Under the pieces are notes generated by a model that was not told the DNA's origin, made no database searches, and saw nothing but the letters and a program-made list of their open reading frames with translations. From NCBI GenBank assembly GCA_030998015.1, contig JARWMV010000252.1, positions 682,001 through 746,000 of the forward strand: 64,000 nucleotides of DNA. The letters run 5' to 3'. Shown here piece by piece: positions 35,201-46,187 of this stretch (positions are counted from its first letter, which is position 1; every line of letters starts with the position of its first letter). A program made the position numbers and the translations under genes. Source of the DNA: Ceratorhiza oryzae-sativae (taxonomy: Eukaryota > Basidiomycota > Agaricomycetes > Cantharellales > Ceratobasidiaceae).

Positions 35201-38200
35201 GTACACGTGCGACGAGTTGGAGAGACCTGGATGCGATGCAGCCTTAAGTCGTATATCCGGTGGGGACTGTATGATTGAGTCTCGTCAGTGTATTGATCGT
35301 ATTTCTAGCGTCATCGAACCTGTACTTTTCGATCTGTTGGACCCAACTATCAAGCGCAGTTCGGCAACATTCACTTTCAATGGACGCGATACAAGAGGGT
35401 ATCTCTACGAACGACCACTCGACCAACACAAGTTTATCTATATACTGGAAGCACTACTTTCGGTGGCCCGGTATGGTGGACAAGGATTCGGAAGGGTCGC
35501 GCGGACGACAGTTGTTCAGCGTACCTTGTACCCTGGCCTGATAGCACGAGCTGAAGCTGGTAAGTGCTGCGAGAAATGTGGATACAAGTACTTAGCAAAG
35601 GCTCTCCAGGTCAAGTTATGCACCCCAACGCAACCTTCTTGGATGTCCTGGTTGACGTACTGCTACGGTAGGGCGCACGACCAGTTCCACCTGGATGTAG
35701 CTTGACAAATCCTTAGAATTGTCCAGAGCGAACCAAAGGAAAACCTGATGGCTCAAATGCAGGCTTACAACGCGCATATGCATACGGTCACGCTTGATAT
35801 CCTTCAAGCTATTGTTTCCCGTGGAGAAGTGGACTTGCCAACTCTGGAAACAATCGAGGCAGCCATTGTTAGCAAGTTGTACATGTCCGTATACACTGAC
35901 CGGATCGACCTTCAAAATAAACTTTTGCACACCCTTCATTCAACCATCTTTGCCTCTGTTTCAACCTTGCCCCTGGCCAGCACCATCCCTGGATCCCCCC
36001 GGCCTGCTCCTGGCAAAATTGCGCCTCTTCCTGGTAGTGCACTTGACGATCCCTCATCCGCCGATGCGAATACGTCCAAGCCTTCTGGATCTATCAACCC
36101 ACTTCTTGTTCAAACCCTGACGGATGGCATCGCCCGGAATGCAAACACTCCAATCCTTCAGCACTGGATCGACTTTGTTCTCATGACGATCCCACATTTT
36201 CAACAATCTCAAAGTCTGGTGGCTCTTCCGTTGGTAGATTGTGTTTGCAAACAAGTTCAATCCGCATTGAACTCGATTCGAGAGTTGATTGAGAGCCGAC
36301 GTTCGAATGAGGCGGATCATGTCTCGACTGTGACAGATGCCGAGGTGATTGTTTTGCTAAATGCACTCGAGAGACTCGTTCTTTTATCCATCACACGAAC
36401 GCCCGAGTCTGCCCCCGCGGAGGATGAGGATGGTGGGCCAGAGAAAGAGACTGGCGGTCTTTTTGGCATCGTATCAACCGTTTTCACTTCCGATTCAACT
36501 CCCCAAGCTGCAGGGGATCGGATCACACCTCTTTCGCCGACATATCGATGTCTCTACGAGTCCGTTTCGGTGCTCCATTCTTTGTGGATTGCCTCTGCCT
36601 GGAACCCGTCCTCTCCGCCTCATGCAATGGACGAGTCCATTTCCCTCACATATGCTCGTGCACGACTGAGGTGTCGCAAGGTACTAGAGCGTCTGTTCCG
36701 GGTACAATCCATAGAAGTATTGGAGATCATGGTTGAATGTTGGGAAAAGGGCGAAGAGTCGGCTGCAGTGAGTCTTGCCGCTCTACGTTTTGTCTACTGT
36801 ATATATAATAATAAATGTATAAATACGCAGATGACTTTGAGAACGTTCGAGATTATCGATTCGTTAGCTGCGAGCGCCCAAACTGTGGTCCATATGCTGT
36901 GTGAAAGTATTTCTATAAGGCTGCCTAGCAATTCTGGAGATCGTGGTCGTCGGCCCTCTGTTCAGAACTCTGCTCTGTCTGTGCTTTTGTTTTCAGGTGT
37001 GACTGTCCCACTAATGCCTACAATAGTTCCGACATTATGCTTTTCAAGTTCCTACAAGAATACTTGGCCAAACTTGAAGGGCCGATCATCAACCAAGTTT
37101 GGGGACGATTCACATCGTTACTGAAGGATGTCGCTTCCAATGCTCAAAGCCACCGTGCACAAGTGTTCCCTGCATTGCGGTAAACGTCTCTGTGACGCAC
37201 CTACACTTTATTGCTCATCTCTTTACCGCAGCTGTCTTGTGGTCGCTGCTGAAAAGCAGACTATGACGCCAGCCATGGATGATAAGCGAGCTAAGAAAGA
37301 TTTTCAGGATCTTATGAACAAACTTATCGATGCCTGCTTGCAAATTTCCGGCCGAAGTATCGATGGCCCTTCGTCAAGGAAAGGAACCCGAGAAGCGTTA
37401 GCAGGGGCAACGAACGGACGAGCATCCCCATCCCCTATCATACGAGGCACGCCAAGGATTATTCAAGTTTAAGCACGAGTTAACACCATTGCCCCTAGTG
37501 AAAGCAGAGAGCATTGCAAGTGAGAAGACTAGTCCTGCAGAAGATTCGGCAAAGATTACAGCTGCCTGGGAATTCGATGCGTCCGATGAGGTGTGCCATT
37601 TTGCTTCAAAGATTTTCTTAATCTTAAAGCCGTTCCAGATCAACTTGTTCTTTGCAAGGCGGCTTATACCAAACCTTCGCAAGTTTATGATTGAGAACGA
37701 CAAGGTGATAGCTGTATGCACAAATGTGGTCTATTACGTTATAAACCCGGCGATCCGAGCCAAATCCAAGTAACGAAACATATTTCCTCCTATCGAAATT
37801 TACGATCTAATATTATTTTTAGAAACGCACTCGACAACCAGCCCACCATCATAGCTGTGATGGAAGCACTGGTTAGACAACAGGCTGCGGTACGGACCTG
37901 GCGGCCGCCACTAGCTGAAGCATTCGAAGATCAGCGATTCTTTGCTCGGGATGTTGCCGCAGGAGCGAGTTGGTGTCCATTGATTAAAGCATACGTTTTG
38001 TCGGATAAACTCGCAATCTCGGATATTGTTGGTGAGTACAATATGTTTTGCGCTCCTTCTTGCGTTTGTTTAAATCTCCACTGTAGGAAGAATCACAACT
38101 ACATCCTCGAACAACATTTTCACCAACCGCGAAGCAGAAACGATTGCACGCACCATATCACTTCGCCGACTGTCTTTCGCTGTGTTTTGTGGAGAAACCG

Positions 38201-39067
38201 ATGGGTGTTTGGCGCAGCTTCCGAGCATACAGGAAAAACTTGTCGAGCTCCTTCGATGGACGTCCGCCGAGCCTGTCGTGCACAGTGAAGTAAGTACTGT
38301 GCTTTTTCCAATTAGTCCATTGACTGATATCCCACTATTGTAGATCTACTTATGTGTACGCGTATTGCTGTGCCGGCTGTCACCTCATAACATGTCCTCG
38401 TTCTGGCCTGTAATTCTCACAGAATTGGTATGCTGAAGGCCAACTTGCGAGACGAATGCTCATGTTAGCCTCACCTTCAGATTAGGTTATTTGCATCAGC
38501 TTTGGTTGAGCCCCCTTCTGATGCTTCAGACGAGCTTCAATTGCTGCTAGCAGCTTGTAAATGCGTCGACTTGATGCTTGTGCTACAAACGCCAGAGTTC
38601 CAAATGTGAGCTTAGTTTAACTCTGCTTATAAGCATCTAATCAGTTCAAATCGGACAGACATCAATGGATGTTTGTAACCGACACAATGGATGCTGTATA
38701 CCGTCCGGATAAATGGGCACCAACCTCTCTAATGGACCAACTGGCCGAAGTCATTGGAGGTCTTCCGGTAAGAAAGGAACATGGTCTTACGTACATATCT
38801 ATTCAACTATAATTTTATTAGCAACTCGACCAGAGTGCTGCCATTCTTCCGCCGCCACAAACAACGATGCATTCTACCCTCCATGGTACCACACAGAACC
38901 AACGCCGCCCGCTGCTTGGCTCTGTTCGACGTGTGGAGCGGTTAGGAGAGCTGCTACCGTTCTTTTCGCACGTCAGCATTGCTTTGTATGAAGGCGTGTA
39001 TGGAGGCGACACCCCGGACACGGAGGTCATCGAGCGAGGATTATTGGAGGAGATGTTTACTTCATAA
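32211..39067 (+). CDS. DOP1: DOP1 (Dopey) family membrane-trafficking protein
   Basis: Very large peripheral protein that, with Mon2 and Neo1, works in endosome-to-Golgi traffic. Start MSESDPKAVMLAQARDI at 32211. The Dopey N-terminal domain is clear: DPKYKKYVSQVDKCLATFDN, HEWADFIAFLTKLLKAFQSF, IPRKLVVAKRLAQCLNPALP, VHQRALDVYAHVLAVLGLD and GLFPFFEYAATSVKPALL. Middle exons are helical (IMMAATTLYEAVEPQILW, LFDLLDPTIKR). The C-terminal part has LLPNLRK-type LIPNLRKFMIENDKVIAVC, TNVVYYVINPAIRAKSK and HVSIALYEGVYGGDTPDTEV, ending EEMFTS. More than 25 short introns. The join near 37475-37540 is uncertain. Convergent with prefoldin subunit 1. Confidence 0.87.
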
Positions 39068-39363
39068 TAGAGTTTTGTAAAACTGGAGTAGTGTTATTTA
39101 GCGTTCGTGTTGCCTCGTTTGTTGTTTTCTATATGTAAATGCCTAATAATAGGTTCCAGTGGGTTTCAGATTCAGGATCAAGTATCCAATGAGTTGCGTA
39201 GGGATTGATGAGAAAAAAATCCAACAATATCACCGCCTCAGAATATTGACCGAATCAGAAGAGCACGAATCATCGTTACGTATCGCCAACGCACGTCTAC
39301 TTGTAGATTCATGTTGACCCACACTCAATAGTCACTCGGTTACGGATACTCGATTGCAAGGCC

Positions 39364-39908
39364 TCATGACTGGCGGCTTTCAGCAGCATGAAACTAACAA
39401 GCAGCCAGCCAATTAAACGTCGCTCCATCTCGGCATGGGACTAGGTTGTACTTACAATGTCTCGCAGCTGAGCTTGGGAATCATTGAACTGCTTTTCGTG
39501 ATACTTGAGCTTTTTGTTGAGATTTTCAATATCATTCGATAGCTCCTTTTCTTGATTCTTCAGACTATTTTCGATCCTAAACCTGGGCTCTTGCACGAAC
39601 CTAGTTCAACGCCGATGAGACATAAAAAAACAGAGTCGTAAATAAAAACTCACATCTTCCCAACCCCGCGATAGAAGTTCACTTTTGAACTACTGGGAAT
39701 ATCTGATATTTCTTTGTGTGTAAGCTGGATTACGCGGCGATCGCGCTCCTTCGACGCTGTTTGAGCCTTTGTTGCGGAGATGGCGCGCGAACTGTCATTA
39801 GCTGTTTGTTGTATTTGAAGTAATATCTGAGAGGACTTCCGTTAGGTACTTAGTTTTATATTTTGGTCCGGCATACCTTTCTCAATGCGTCATCAGGTAG
39901 AGTTGCCA
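39364..39908 (-). CDS. PFD1: Prefoldin subunit 1
   Basis: Subunit of the hexameric cytosolic chaperone that hands actin and tubulin to CCT. Start MATLPDDALRK at 39908, then ILLQIQQTANDSSRAISATK, AQTASKERDRRVIQLTHKEI, VNFYRGVGK, FVQEPRFRIENSLKNQEKEL and LNKKLKYHEKQFNDSQAQL. The beta-type prefoldin layout is N-terminal coiled coil, beta hairpin, C-terminal coiled coil; YRGVGKMF-like and KLKYxEKQFxDxQ motifs are diagnostic. A last short exon adds FHAAESRQS with stop at 39364-39366. About 115 residues, the normal size. Four exons, all in frame. Confidence 0.88.
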
Positions 39909-40824
39909 TTGTGAAAGGGTGTAAAGGGGTCTATCTTCACGTGATCTCCCAACCCCCCCTATAAAACTTGATCGTCCAAATGGGCTCGACCCTCGGGATT
40001 TGGCGGGTGGCGGTTTACAAAACCAAGGACTACATGCCAATAACATAATCATATGTGCTGAATGAGTCGCATTCTACTTCGGGTTGTGAACCACACAGGA
40101 TGACCCGCCGTGATAGTCGAGCAGCTGCTCCAACTAGGGCGTAAAATCAGAATATATTCTTGAACTCCCCGCCACTCAAAATGCGCAATCTCTCTGTTGG
40201 ATTAATTGGATTGCACAGCGGATATTATATGCGACGGCAACTGCGCTTATTCGAGGTGCGCATCGCGTTACACAAGCCTCAAGTCGCTAGTGGACTTCGA
40301 CGGTGGGGGCCCAAAGGAAAGGGGCACAGTGCTACTGGTAAGAATACAAAAATATGATTCGTAAGTAATCAGCGAAAATCTGGCCTCGCGTGCCTTGAGA
40401 ACGGATGTCTTATTCGAGAGCTCCAATCGTGCAAGTACCAAGGTCTTCTGGTGTCATCGCTCCACAGTAAATTAAGGCAACCTGGTAAATACCATAATAA
40501 CATGTACATTCGGTGCTTCATATATAGTACTATGAGTTGCGGGCGATGTAAACAAATGGCTCTCGCAATATATGCACCATGCTAGGGGGACTCACAAAGC
40601 AGAAACTCATGAACCCTCATTGTCCTCGGGCATATTCAAGTCTACATTTAGATTTTCTTCGACCGCAGGAGTACCCGAGCTACTGGCAACAGCTGATTCT
40701 TCCGCCAGCCGCCGGCGCTTTGCTCGAAGCTCTTTCCTGTGCAGCATGACTGATGATGCCTCTGGTGCGTCGTACCTATGTGCCAGAATAAGCTGCGGGC
40801 GATACTTTAACACTCTCGAGTTGC
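39909..40824. other. Mostly intergenic; contains a coding-like 3' tail of TRM6
   Basis: 40380-40570 shows nothing. A minus-strand open frame 40607-40824 continues past the TRM6 stop in another frame, with DAPEASSVMLHRKELRAKRR and an acidic end. It could be a TRM6 extension through a short intron, or chance. Confidence 0.4.
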
Positions 40825-42497
40825 TCACACTTTGATCGCGGTAAGAATAAAACCTCCTGCCCCAGGCATGCTCATGTATGGATGTGTCCGGCCTGGAAGC
40901 ACCTGTACTGTTGTTAGAGGCAAAACACAGTCCAGCCAATGTTCGCTACCTGATATTCTCTATGCCACGCCTCTGTGACGGCAGGAGCTAAATAGGTAGG
41001 TATGGGTCGCATTCTCGATTGCGCTTCGATCAGAGGCTAGGATACGACCTTGTTCAAACCAAGTTATGTTTAGCCAAGCCCAGCACTTACATGAGAAAAC
41101 GGGCTGTAAACCGCAATAGCTCCGGACCCTGCAATGTATGGCGATAGTTTTTCGATTATTGAAAAGGGTTCAAATTGGCTTGCAGCTATCAGTCTATCAA
41201 TGCAGTAATCTCATAAATTGACTGACAGACGATAGGGTACAAACCAACTTACCCATCAAACTCTCCTGAGAACAGCTCTTCCCTCAGATCGGAGAGAACA
41301 TTAGCTGTCGCCTTGCGCTTTCGAAGTTTCGATCGCTCCTTCTCCGAGCGAAATTCCCCACCCTCTGGTTCAGTAGGCAACATGGTAGCCACTATAGGAG
41401 GTGATGTCAATCAAAAATTCTTAGGATCATGTGTTGACATACGTGGCATGTAGTCCTCGTCTGCTGCTGCCCAGTTGATCGTGCTGAGAATAGATGAAGA
41501 TTTGAATTCCGGTTCAAAATTCATGTTTGCCATCACCGGAAATGCCGAAGGGCCGTCCACGTCTGTGAGAGCTATACATCGTCCGGATCCTGTAAGAATA
41601 TTCGTGGTGAGGCGACCGTTAGGAGACAACGACACCCGCCTCACCACCTAAGCGCTCCAGAACTGCAGCAACAAGCAGTCCAGAAACGTCATCGCATACC
41701 AGCATCCGAGCTCCAGGTCGAACATTTGCGGCGTTTAACAGTTGGCCAAGGGAATGAGGCCGTAAATCTCTGGTTTTACTCGAATCTCGTAGAAAGTAGT
41801 ATTCACAGATGTTGAAGAGTGTAGGTTCAACGACAGTGAATCCCCTCGAAAATCTGCAGACAGTTCGGCATAGCATCCTCGTTTCGGATACTTACTTACT
41901 TGGCTTCCTTTCTCTTTCGATATTTTTCTTTGCTGTATTCATTCTTGAGTTCATAGTTTGTGTGTGCTTCGATTTGTCTTTTAATGATTTCCTTCGAGCA
42001 CATCAATGCGTTGTTCAAAACATAGTGCTGTAAGCTCCTACCGTGACATGCGCACCGCTTTCCTTGAGCGCCAGAATTTCTTGAGCAGTCAGCGGCTGGA
42101 CAAATTTGCCGTCGTCGTTGATCAGCTCGTTCGTAGCGTCGGTTTCCTCTGTTGGGCGTCCCAAAACCATAGATATGCTGGATTACCTCGCATGGGCAAA
42201 TCTTTGAACTCACCAACATCTTCAATAACTTTTTGCGCCACCACATTCAACGTCTTTTTCTCTCCGATCTCGTACGACAGTCCAAAAGGGTGCCCTACGA
42301 TACTCTCACTCCGAAATATGCCATACTTGCCTAGTTTGACATCACTGTATGTACGTGAAAATGCAAATGGGATTGGTGGGCAGAACTTGAACTCACCCTC
42401 GACCATCACCGTCTGGAATTCTTACTAGTTTGAGCTCTCCATTTGGGAGGCGAAGTAGAAGGTTATCGCCTGCTCGAATGACTCTTGCTGCATTCAT
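40825..42497 (-). CDS. TRM6: tRNA (adenine58-N1)-methyltransferase non-catalytic subunit TRM6
   Basis: Partner of the catalytic subunit Trm61 in the nuclear enzyme that makes m1A58, needed for initiator tRNA stability. Start MNAARVIRAGDNLLLRLPNG at 42497. The next exons give KLGKYGIFRSESIVGHPFGL, SYEIGEKKTL, then FVQPLTAQEILALKESG, all typical of Gcd10/Trm6. The end is REYQVLPGRTHPYMSMPGAG with FILTAIKV and stop at 40825-40827; REYQVLPGRTHP is the family's C-terminal hallmark. About nine exons. If the 38-bp GT-AG intron at about 40788-40825 is used instead, the protein would gain a tail of about 60 residues rich in charged residues. Confidence 0.85.
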
Positions 42498-42947
42498 TTG
42501 AACGCTCTTTTTCCTATCCAGCGAGCCTCGTGCCCTAAACAGAACTACGCAAATAAAAGCTGATTCAAGTGGTATAAGTGTGAAAGCAGTGCAATTTCCA
42601 ATCGGCCAAGGGACTTTGATCAACGCGCTTCCTGCAGCGGGCACGCGTCGAACAGAGCTCAGCAGTCGGTGGGTAACCAGTACAGTGCGCTATTCAGCAC
42701 GAATTCGCACCGCTATCGCCGTTCATGAAAGATGTATAAGTCTCCTGCGGGGGAACCGTATTGCGTAGGTTTGGTCCAGGCTACAACCCCGGCAGATACT
42801 CCTGCATGTTTCAGGCGACATGTACACCGCTCCAGACACCGACGTCCATAGTTCGAACTCTGAATTTGACCAGAACAATTCCACCCTCGGTTGAAACCGC
42901 CTCCCATAGTACGCGGGTAGTCCGCGTACTCGAATTTCGTCTGATCT

Positions 42948-43950
42948 TTGGTAAACGTTGGCGCCACAATAGGATTCGAGACATACACTGTCGTGGCCAC
43001 ACGACCAGTAGCCGTAGTCTCGTGCTACACGTTGATCTCCCACGCACCAATTACCGGTGCCCCATCAATTGCGAGTTCGACCACCGTGTCCCATGCACCA
43101 ACCGTTACCGGACCCGTGTCCACACCCCCATCGCCAACATCAGCTCATCCACCATGGACGGCAAGCGTGGCCAATGGTGTTAGCACAGGCGTCATGATGG
43201 TCCTTCTGCCTTCAGTGTCTCACTCGAGTACACCTTTGCCCCCCTTGGTCACCACGGTTACCATGACACGTCCAGTATCCACACCTAGCTCTCCTGCGAG
43301 TACCATCCGACCGACGGGGACTATGATCATGACTGCACCACTCACCACTCCTGTGACTGTTACAACCATTCTGACACCCACATCGACTCGGCTAGGCTTT
43401 ACCCACATCTTTTGTACCCCTTCCAACAACAGGTGACATCCCACACACCACAATGGTATTCACGACGGCTGATACAGCCTTTGCTATGTTTACGACCGCC
43501 TTGCTCCCATCCCCGCCTCCTATCGCCCCGCGCTCTGCCCTTGCCGCTGAGCAGGATGTAAATTCTATAGTAACTTCAACGGCATCCGGGGTGAACCAAA
43601 CAGCCATGTGAGACTATCTGTCCCGCTCAAATTCACAACTTGCTAAACTGATATATGTGCTCTCCAGGGAGACACCTGTGACGGTTCACCGGACATCCGC
43701 CTCGATGCGCCGTTTGGTTCCTACATCCTCGCTTGCGCTTCCGGAACCTTCAAGCACCAAGTCTGATTCTGCTCACATCAACAAGGGCGCGATCGCCGGA
43801 GTTGTTGGGAGAGTTGTTGGACTCGTATTGTTCTGGGTAGTTTTCTTTTCCATGGTTCGCTTGTACCGTGTTAAGCGAAATAACCGAGGACTGCATATCA
43901 ACTCATCAACCTTGTTTGAAAAGGGGATGCCTGAAGTTGGGGGTTCTTGA
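42948..43950 (+). CDS. Ser/Thr-rich single-pass membrane protein (weakly supported)
   Basis: Plus-strand exons encode long Thr/Ser/Pro-rich runs (TTVTMTRPVSTPSSPAST, MTAPLTTPVTVTTILTPT) as in O-mannosylated cell-wall sensors. These are followed by DSAHINKGAIAGVVG, a Gly/Val/Phe-rich membrane helix (VVGLVLFWVVFFSMVRLY) and a basic cytosolic tail (RVKRNNRGLH). That order is common in basidiomycete mucin-like single-pass proteins. The join GVNQTAM to ETPVTVH uses a good intron (about 43609-43668). The join between the first and second exon near 43435-43480 does not stay in frame by the obvious splice. No clear signal peptide or start could be fixed in 42500-42950. Could be a decayed gene. Confidence 0.42.
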
Positions 43951-46187
43951 AAAAGGAGGGATCAGTGTCATTATAGATGTTATGGAAATAAGTTAACGAA
44001 CGCGTAAATATGATGATGTATAATAAAGATATGAACAGTATGTTAAAATGGTTAATCAGACACGCCTGGACAAAAATCTGTCTTGAGGATGTGAATCCGT
44101 CGCTCATAAAACCAGTATATATGCGTACTAAATCCACCCTTCGTGATTCAAGATAACTTGATTGGCATATACTAATATTGTGCTATTGTTGTACGCATGA
44201 TAGACCAAACCACGGTCAAATATAGGGCGACACTAAGATTGATGTGCCCGTGACCGGGCTGGGCACTTGCTTGCTTGTCCTTGACTCAGACTCAAGGCTC
44301 GGAAATATTTTTTGATCTTGTGTTTTCTGGTAACTGCTTTGACTTTCCTAATCCGTCCGCATTTTACAATGAAGCCTAAACCAGCATTGTAGGACGGAAA
44401 TAGCCTTCCTCTTTCCCTCAAGTTTCCCCTCAAGTCTCACTTCACATTTCAGAATTTTTTACTCGAACTGAACTACAGACCAATGATTCCCTGTACTGTA
44501 CCAACAGTATTGTACAGCGTCCTCCCCCACAGCGCATACGGTATAAATAAACAACTTGGACATTTGCCCTCGACGTAAGGACCACCGTCATGAGTCGCCT
44601 TCGCCTTCATAAAATCCACTCAAGGATGGCTTGAACTCGTAAAATCCACCTCGACTTCTGCCTGGATCAATAACGGCGAGACTTACCCCGGCCCAACTAG
44701 ATCCGACTTGGACTTCATCTTGGGGACCTCACAAAGACAAAGATAGACCTTTGAACCCCTCATTTTTTGATGCGACAATTGTGAGGGGAGAAAGACCTTG
44801 GCAAGCAAGGTGATTTCCGCGAGGCTGTTCGGTCACGCAAACCCAGCGGTATATGTTCAGTCTAGCCAATTGGGTTGGTGAATTGTACATGGTTAAAATA
44901 AATCAGCCGAGCTGGTTCGCCTGTTGGGTTGGGTGTGCCTTGTGAGCGTTTGTGATCTTGAACAAGCCTGGAACCCCCCTGTGGTGCACGGTAATCCCCT
45001 CTATAGATTCTCTTCCGTGAGCACTTTTGGTTATCTGGCTGCGCTCCCTTGCTTAATATGGCTGCAACGGTAAGTGGGTGCTCGCATAGCCCCACGACAA
45101 TTCCTTTAGGAATGTTATGCAACATTGGACTTGGTTTGGCCGTTTTGCCATGTTTCGTTTGTAGCCTACCGCAGTGAGGTGTCTGTCTAACATCATCTAG
45201 AATAGGTCCTAATATCATCCAGAGTAGGTCGTCAGTCTCGTCCATCCGAGCTAGACTGGGCTAGATTGTACTACAGCGCGCTGGATCGCGCAGGATTGAG
45301 GGTACCTCGAACACGGTTCGCGCCACCTCGGGGCTGTACGCCACTTTACCTTCCCTCGCGGACATCCCGATTCGCCGCGATCCAGCGCGATCCAGCGCGA
45401 TGAATACGATAACCTCTAGGCCAACATAAATGAGCCAAGCTGTTATTCCGACAAAAGGCTTTTGCTGTTAGAAAATAAACTAGTTGATGTAAGTAGTAAT
45501 CTAAACGCATAATTTTGTGGCGACTTGGATTAATCCCGAACAGGTCTCGCTTCAATTTCCTTACGAGGTCGGGCTCTGGGGATGGTGGCCCGAAAGGAGA
45601 CCTTAGTTTCGCACCAAAGCACGTGATGTATTATTTGATTTAATTTTATTGCATACATATTTAGAGACCTAACGAACACAACGGCCGAACCGGTCCGAAA
45701 AAATAAAACAGAGCACAAAAGTGGGCAGTCATGAGACACACTGGGCGGGACAGAGACAGAAGTCAAGCGGCCAAACGGCGTATTAAAGACAGCGAGGTCC
45801 GAAGATCAGACGGAAAAACGAAGGAACGAACCAAGTGGCAGAACAGCACGTGATGTATAAAGTGGCGATTACTCGCACATAGAGTGTATAATGTGTAATT
45901 TTTCAGTGAAAAAACAAACTTACTAACTGATAAATGAGGGCTTTGGTGTCTGGATGTTGTAGAGCGTTGTTCAATTGCTTGGAGATAAGTTGTGGGAACC
46001 AAATAGGGTCAGGACCCTAGTGATACTGACTAGCGCAAATCGAAATTACTTCCGATCGCGGGCTACAATCGACTTGCGGAGGCCTCGGGGGTCGGACGCC
46101 GACGGGACACGCAACTTATTACCATCGGCTCTGTGTGTGATCACCAACTCATCGTCTAACTCGACCACCATCTGGTCCTGAACCACC
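43951..46187. other. Gene-poor 2.2-kb region
   Basis: No protein family recognised. It contains an inverted repeat (45275-45400) and two copies of a CACGTGATGTA string (about 45619 and 45848). Possibly remnants of old mobile DNA, but no terminal repeats plus target duplication could be established. Confidence 0.45.
45275..45400. repeat. Inverted repeat around GCGCGATCCAGCGCG
   Basis: Left arm 45275-45291 (GCGCGCTGGATCGCGC) is the reverse complement of the right-arm unit, which is present twice in tandem at 45375-45400 (CGCGATCCAG units). The arms flank about 83 bp, so a stem-loop or a small MITE-like relic is possible. Confidence 0.5.
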
